From Xenorhabdus beddingii (lineage in GTDB: Bacteria; Pseudomonadota; Gammaproteobacteria; Enterobacterales; Enterobacteriaceae): a stretch of DNA of 64,000 nt. Positions 57,102 through 64,000 of this stretch are shown piece by piece. Position 1 is the first letter of the stretch, and every line of letters begins with the position of its first letter. The notes under the pieces were generated by a model that did not search any database, was not told where the DNA came from, and worked only from the letters and a program-made list of their open reading frames with translations. The translations under genes were made by a program, and so were the position numbers. The stretch lies in assembly GCF_002127545.1 (NCBI RefSeq), contig NZ_MUBK01000022.1:1-64000 (forward strand). The letters are read 5' to 3'.

Positions 57102-57719
57102 ATGCTACTCAGTGTCCTTTATATCATTGGTATTACGGCTGAAGCCATGACAGGCGCATTAGCCGCAGGTCGTCGAAAAATGGATGTGTTCGGCGTTATT
57201 ATTATTGCTTCCGTGACGGCCATTGGTGGTGGTACCGTCCGTGATATCATTCTGGGTCATTACCCCCTCGGCTGGGTAAAAAATCCAGAATATATCGTAA
57301 CCGTTGCTTGTGCTGCTGTGGTGACTATCTGGGTTGCTCCCATGATGAAACACCTGCGCCGTTTATTTCTTATTCTCGATGCGATTGGTTTAATCGTCTT
57401 CTCCATCATTGGTGCGCAAATCGCGTTGGAGATGCACTACAGCCCAATCATCGCCGCCATTGCCGCTGTCATTACCGGTGTTTTTGGCGGTGTACTGCGC
57501 GATATGTTTTGCAATACCATTCCGTTAGTCTTTCAAAAAGAGATTTATGCCGGTGTCTCCTTTGCTGCCGCCTGGCTTTATATCGGTTTATTGCATACTC
57601 CACTGCATCCGAATGGCGTGATCCTGATTACGCTGATTGCCGGACTGACCGCCCGGTTAATTGCTATCCGTTATCGTCTGGGTTTACCTATCTTCAATTA
57701 CGATGGCACGGACCATTAA
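57102..57719 (+). CDS. yicG: YicG, TRIC-type channel family (UPF0126)
   Basis: 205 residues with seven membrane helices arranged as two repeats, each with a glycine-kinked motif: [24 protein letters not shown] and [30 protein letters not shown]. Bacterial members are related to trimeric intracellular cation channels. The ATG at 57102 matches the E. coli start ([25 protein letters not shown]); a TTG four codons earlier is the alternative. No strong ribosome site is seen. Confidence 0.92.
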   Translation: MLLSVLYIIGITAEAMTGALAAGRRKMDVFGVIIIASVTAIGGGTVRDIILGHYPLGWVKNPEYIVTVACAAVVTIWVAPMMKHLRRLFLILDAIGLIVFSIIGAQIALEMHYSPIIAAIAAVITGVFGGVLRDMFCNTIPLVFQKEIYAGVSFAAAWLYIGLLHTPLHPNGVILITLIAGLTARLIAIRYRLGLPIFNYDGTDH

Positions 57720-57753
57720 CATTATCATAGATATTTGGGGCTGCCCCTTGCCC

Positions 57754-59700
<1,947 letters not shown>

Positions 59701-59704
59701 TTAA

Positions 59705-60460
<756 letters not shown>

Positions 60461-60514
60461 ACCAAGTTTCAGTATTATGCCCAGTCATTTATTTATCTGT
60501 GGAGTAGCACACAT

Positions 60515-60790
60515 ATGGCACGCGTAACTGTTCAAGACGCAGTAGAAAAAATTGGTAACCGTTTTGACCTGGTGTTGGTCGCTGCTCGCCGAGCACGCCA
60601 ATTACAATCAGGCGGCAAAGATCCTCTCGTTCCAGAAGAAAACGATAAGATGACTGTTATCGCTCTGCGTGAAATCGAACAAGGCCTCATCAACAATAAG
60701 ATCCTTGATGTCCGTGAACGTCAGGAACAGCAAGAACAAGACGCCGCAGAAATCAAAGCTGTTTCTGCCATCGCTGAAGGTCGTCGTTAA
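60515..60790 (+). CDS. rpoZ: RNA polymerase omega subunit
   Basis: 91 residues, identical in length to E. coli omega: [55 protein letters not shown]. It helps assemble beta-prime and forms part of the ppGpp binding site on RNA polymerase, apt next to spoT. GGAG precedes the ATG. Confidence 0.99.
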   Translation: MARVTVQDAVEKIGNRFDLVLVAARRARQLQSGGKDPLVPEENDKMTVIALREIEQGLINNKILDVRERQEQQEQDAAEIKAVSAIAEGRR

Positions 60791-60808
60791 TTTTACGGTA
60801 GGTCTGCC

Positions 60809-62923
60809 TTGTACCTGTTTGAAAGCCTGAATCAGCTAGTTCTGAAATATTTGCCTGAAGATCAAATCGATCTGCTAAAACAGGCCTATGTTGTTGCACG
60901 GGATGCCCACGAAGGGCAGACCCGTTCCAGCGGTGAGCCATACATTACTCATCCTGTTGCCGTTTCCTGTATTCTGGCCGAAATGCGCCTTGACCATGAA
61001 ACACTCATGGCCGCACTTCTGCATGATGTCATTGAAGATACTCCAGCGACGTTTCAGGATATAGAACAGTTATTTGGCACGGTGGTCGCCGGATTGGTGG
61101 AAGGCGTATCCAAGCTGGATAAGCTGAACTTTCGTGACAAAAAGGAAGCACAGGCCGAAAACTTCCGCAAAATGATCATGGCAATGGTGCAGGATATCCG
61201 CGTCATTTTGATCAAACTGGCAGACCGTACACACAATATGCGAACCCTTGGCTCCCTGCGCCCCGATAAGCGGCGGCGCATTGCCAGGGAAACGCTGGAA
61301 ATTTATAGCCCGCTGGCTCACCGTCTGGGTATTCATCACCTGAAAACAGAGCTGGAAGAGCTTGGGTTTGAAGCCCTGTATCCTAACCGTTACCGCGTGA
61401 TTAAAGAGGTTGTTAAGGCCGCCCGTGGTAATCGCAAGGAGATGATCCAAAAAATCCTGTCGGAAATCGAAGGAAGGCTCACGGATGCTGGCATTGAATG
61501 TACTGTCAGTGGCCGCGAGAAACATCTCTACTCTATCTATCGCAAGATGCACCTGAAAGAACAGCGTTTCCATTCCATCATGGACATTTACGCTTTTCGT
61601 GTCATCGTCAATAATCTTGATACCTGCTACCGCGTACTGGGGCAAATGCACAGTTTATATAAACCGCGTCCCGGCAGGGTCAAAGATTATATTGCGATAC
61701 CCAAGGCCAACGGCTACCAATCCCTGCATACTTCGCTTATTGGCCCTCATGGGGTACCGGTTGAAGTTCAGATCCGTACTGAAGATATGGATCAAATGGC
61801 GGAGATGGGGGTTGCCGCACACTGGGCTTATAAAGAGCAGGGAGAATCCGGTACGACCGCGCAAGTTCGTGCTCAACGCTGGATGCAAAGCCTGTTAGAG
61901 CTTCAGCAAAGCGCCGGCAGCTCTTTTGAATTTATTGAAAGCGTCAAATCTGATTTGTTCCCTGATGAGATTTACGTTTTTACCCCTGAAGGCCGCATTG
62001 TCGAGTTACCTGCCAGCGCGACTCCTGTCGATTTTGCCTATGCCGTCCATACGGATATCGGCCATGCCTGCGTCGGTGCACGAGTTGATCGCCTGCCGTA
62101 TCCCCTTTCACAGACTCTCAGCAGTGGGCAAACCGTCGAAATCATCACAGCACCGGGCGCACGCCCTAACGCTGCGTGGCTGAACTTTGTAGTCAGCTCC
62201 AAGGCACGAGCCAAAATCCGCCAGCTACTGAAAAACCTGAAACGGGATGATTCCATTGGGCTGGGGCGCCGTCTGCTCAATCATGCACTGGGGAATGGAA
62301 CGAAAATCACCGATATCCCACAGCAAAATATCAACAAAGAGCTGGCAAGAATGAAGCTCACTACTTTGGATGATTTACTGGCGGAGATCGGGTTAGGCAA
62401 TGCCATGAGTGTGGTTGTCGCCCGTAATTTATTATTGGGCACTTCGGAGAAAGAACCAAACAATAGCAACAATACCGCCCGTAAATTACCTATCAAGGGC
62501 GCTGATGGCATTCTGATTACCTTTGCCAAATGTTGTCGCCCAATCCCCGGTGACCCGGTTATTGCACACATCAGTCCGGGAAAAGGTTTAGTTATCCATC
62601 ACGAATCCTGCCGCAATATCCGTGGATATCAGAAAGAACCGGAAAAATTCATGCATGTGGAGTGGGATAAAGATATCAATAGCGATTTTATTGCCGAAAT
62701 TAAAGTTGATATGTTTAACCATCAGGGCGCTCTGGCAAATCTGACCGCCGCCATCAATGATGCGAACTCCAACATTCAAAGCATGAATACGGAGGAAAAA
62801 GATGGCCGCGTTTATTGTGCTTTCATCAGGCTGACGACCAAAGACCGCATTCAGTTGGCGAATATCATGCGTAAAATACGAGTCATGCCAGACGTGATGC
62901 GCGTCAGCCGTAACCGAAACTAA
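60809..62923 (+). CDS. spoT: Bifunctional (p)ppGpp synthase/hydrolase SpoT
   Basis: 704 residues, start TTG as in other enterobacteria (MYLFESLNQLVLKYLPEDQ), 18 bases after rpoZ. Hydrolase HD domain (HPVAVSCILAEMRLDHETLMAALLHDVIED), synthetase-like domain (GREKHLYSIYRKMHLKEQRFHSIMDIYAFRVIV, IPKANGYQSLHTSLIGPHGVPVEVQIRTEDMD), TGS domain (DEIYVFTPEGRIVELPASATPVDFAYAVHT), zinc-finger-like CCRPIPGDP and C-terminal ACT domain. It degrades (and weakly makes) ppGpp to set the stringent response. Confidence 0.99.
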   Translation: MYLFESLNQLVLKYLPEDQIDLLKQAYVVARDAHEGQTRSSGEPYITHPVAVSCILAEMRLDHETLMAALLHDVIEDTPATFQDIEQLFGTVVAGLVEGVSKLDKLNFRDKKEAQAENFRKMIMAMVQDIRVILIKLADRTHNMRTLGSLRPDKRRRIARETLEIYSPLAHRLGIHHLKTELEELGFEALYPNRYRVIKEVVKAARGNRKEMIQKILSEIEGRLTDAGIECTVSGREKHLYSIYRKMHLKEQRFHSIMDIYAFRVIVNNLDTCYRVLGQMHSLYKPRPGRVKDYIAIPKANGYQSLHTSLIGPHGVPVEVQIRTEDMDQMAEMGVAAHWAYKEQGESGTTAQVRAQRWMQSLLELQQSAGSSFEFIESVKSDLFPDEIYVFTPEGRIVELPASATPVDFAYAVHTDIGHACVGARVDRLPYPLSQTLSSGQTVEIITAPGARPNAAWLNFVVSSKARAKIRQLLKNLKRDDSIGLGRRLLNHALGNGTKITDIPQQNINKELARMKLTTLDDLLAEIGLGNAMSVVVARNLLLGTSEKEPNNSNNTARKLPIKGADGILITFAKCCRPIPGDPVIAHISPGKGLVIHHESCRNIRGYQKEPEKFMHVEWDKDINSDFIAEIKVDMFNHQGALANLTAAINDANSNIQSMNTEEKDGRVYCAFIRLTTKDRIQLANIMRKIRVMPDVMRVSRNRN

Positions 62924-62928
62924 AGGTT

Positions 62929-63044
62929 ATGCATCCTAAACGTTACGTGCACATTGGCCAGATGATGGCATGTATCAGAGAAAAGAAAGCATATTGCCCG
63001 AAGAGGAACAGCAAAGAATGCTGTTCGACGGAGACATCGCATGA
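62929..63044 (+). pseudogene. trmH: trmH (tRNA Gm18 methyltransferase) remnant with large internal deletion
   Basis: Between spoT and recG, where E. coli has trmH, only 116 bases remain. An ATG at 62929 reads MHPKRYVHIGQMMA, resembling the TrmH N-terminus (MNPTRYARICEMLA). From 62970 a different frame reads MYQRKESILPEEEQQRMLFDGDIA, resembling the late TrmH segment GMYLRENSMLPEAEQQRLLFEGG, and stops over the recG start. About 170 codons between them and the C-terminal tail are gone, so the enzyme cannot be made. Confidence 0.82.
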
Positions 63045-64000
63045 AAGGCCAACTACTTGATGCCATCCCCTTAACCACCCTGCGTGGTGTTGGAGCCAGT
63101 CAGGTCACTAAACTCGCCAAATTAGGGTTGGTCAATCTACAGGATTTGCTGCTGCACCTGCCCCTGCGTTACGAGGATCAAACCCGCCTGTATACCATCA
63201 ATGAGTTGCTGCCCGGCATTTATGCCACGGTGACAGGTGAGGTATTGCGCACGCATGTCGCTTTCGGGCGTCGGCGTATCATGACCTGCCAAATCAGTGA
63301 TGGAACAGGCATATTGACCTTACGTTTCTTCAATTTTACGGCTGCCATGAAAAATAATCTGGCCGAAGGGAAACACGTCGTTGCCTATGGTGAGATCCGT
63401 CGCGGGAATCAAGGGCCAGAAATCATTCATCCTGAATATAAAGTTCAGCAACACGCAGAGCGTGTTCAGTTGCAAGAGACGTTAACGCCCATCTATCCCA
63501 CCACCGAGGGAGTACGCCAAACAACACTGCGCAAGTTGATCGAACAGGCATTAGCGCTATTGAATGCCTGTGCCATTAATGAATTGCTGCCGGAAGAATT
63601 CAGCCGGAAGATGATCAGCCTGCCTGATGCATTGCATACGTTGCATCGTCCCCCACCGGATATTTCTCTGACCGATTTGGAAAATGGCCGGCACCCGGCT
63701 CAACGCAGGTTAATTCTGGAAGAATTGCTGGCACATCATTTAAGTATGCTGGCGGTCAGGGCAGGAACCCAGCGCTTTCACGCCCAACCGCTCACGGCGG
63801 ATAATTCACTGAAACAACGGCTTCTCAGCCAATTACCCTTCTCTCCAACAGGCGCGCAAGCCCGGGTTGTTGCAGAAATAGAACATGATCTGGAAAAAAA
63901 CGTTCCCATGATGCGCCTGATCCAAGGGGATGTCGGGTCGGGTAAAACGCTGGTGGCCGCTTTGGCGGCCGTTCGTGCCATTGTTCACGGCAAGCAAGTT
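63041..64000 (+). CDS. recG: ATP-dependent DNA helicase RecG, N-terminal part (runs off window)
   Basis: The first 320 residues, open at the window end. N-terminal wedge/OB domain (MKGQLLDAIPLTTLRGVGASQVTKLAKLGLVNLQDLLLHLPLRYED, FGRRRIMTCQISDGTGILTLRFFNF), then LQETLTPIYPTTEGVRQTTLRKL and AHHLSMLAVRAGTQRFHAQP, up to the Walker A motif GDVGSGKT (residues 296-303). RecG remodels stalled forks and Holliday junctions. The ATG overlaps the trmH-remnant stop. Confidence 0.98.
   Translation, partial: MKGQLLDAIPLTTLRGVGASQVTKLAKLGLVNLQDLLLHLPLRYEDQTRLYTINELLPGIYATVTGEVLRTHVAFGRRRIMTCQISDGTGILTLRFFNFTAAMKNNLAEGKHVVAYGEIRRGNQGPEIIHPEYKVQQHAERVQLQETLTPIYPTTEGVRQTTLRKLIEQALALLNACAINELLPEEFSRKMISLPDALHTLHRPPPDISLTDLENGRHPAQRRLILEELLAHHLSMLAVRAGTQRFHAQPLTADNSLKQRLLSQLPFSPTGAQARVVAEIEHDLEKNVPMMRLIQGDVGSGKTLVAALAAVRAIVHGKQV

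Overview
The window looks like the chromosome of an entomopathogenic enterobacterium of the Xenorhabdus/Photorhabdus (Morganellaceae) type. The housekeeping proteins (SpoT, Gmk, RpoZ, RecG, GlyQ/GlyS, AvtA, Tag, DppA-F) are clearly gammaproteobacterial and close to E. coli in sequence and in gene order, but they are interleaved with virulence loci typical of insect pathogens. The genus is inferred and was not tested by a search.

Layout. (1) 1-28,325: a complete type VI secretion system. On the minus strand, from hcp leftwards, lie tssB-tssC-tssE-tssF-tssG-tagH-tssJ-tssK-tssL-clpV-vasH*-vasI-tssA-tssM-vasL-vgrG-eagR-PAAR/rhs. hcp is divergent, across a 0.93 kb AT-rich spacer. Genes are tightly packed or overlapping, so the minus-strand set probably forms one or a few transcripts. 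It encodes the sheath (TssBC), baseplate (TssEFGK), membrane complex (TssJLM), recycling ATPase (ClpV), sheath-assembly factors (TssA, VasL/TagA), tube (Hcp), spike (VgrG) and a PAAR-Rhs effector with its Eag chaperone. The regulator vasH* has lost its AAA+ domain. The Rhs C-terminal toxin lies just beyond base 1. The vgrG/rhs end is very GC-rich and the hcp/tssB end AT-rich, so the cluster is a compositional mosaic. (2) 28,894-35,103: a two-partner secretion pair, an FhaC/ShlB-type transporter and a 1,463-aa hemolysin/hemagglutinin-like exoprotein. (3) 35,262-46,190: a block ordered like the E. coli yhjD-yhjJ-yhjK-dppFDCBA region. It is interrupted by a toxin-antitoxin patch (FitAB-like pair, a beheaded HigB-like toxin with intact antitoxin). 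The c-di-GMP gene yhjK/hmsP is cut down to its sensor half, and dctA and the cellulose genes found there in E. coli are absent. (4) 46,191-47,538: an intergenic graveyard (IS982 transposase start, MFS transporter tail, rhodanese tail) ending at tRNA-Pro(UGG). (5) 47,716-64,000: core genes glyS, glyQ, tag, avtA, yidE, yidQ, yidR, yicG, ligB, then gmk, rpoZ, spoT and recG (runs off the end). Between spoT and recG only scraps of trmH remain.

Themes: a well preserved secretion and virulence arsenal, next to genome decay affecting c-di-GMP signalling, tRNA modification, a toxin gene and a small foreign insertion beside a tRNA. No CRISPR array, rRNA or intact insertion sequence was seen.
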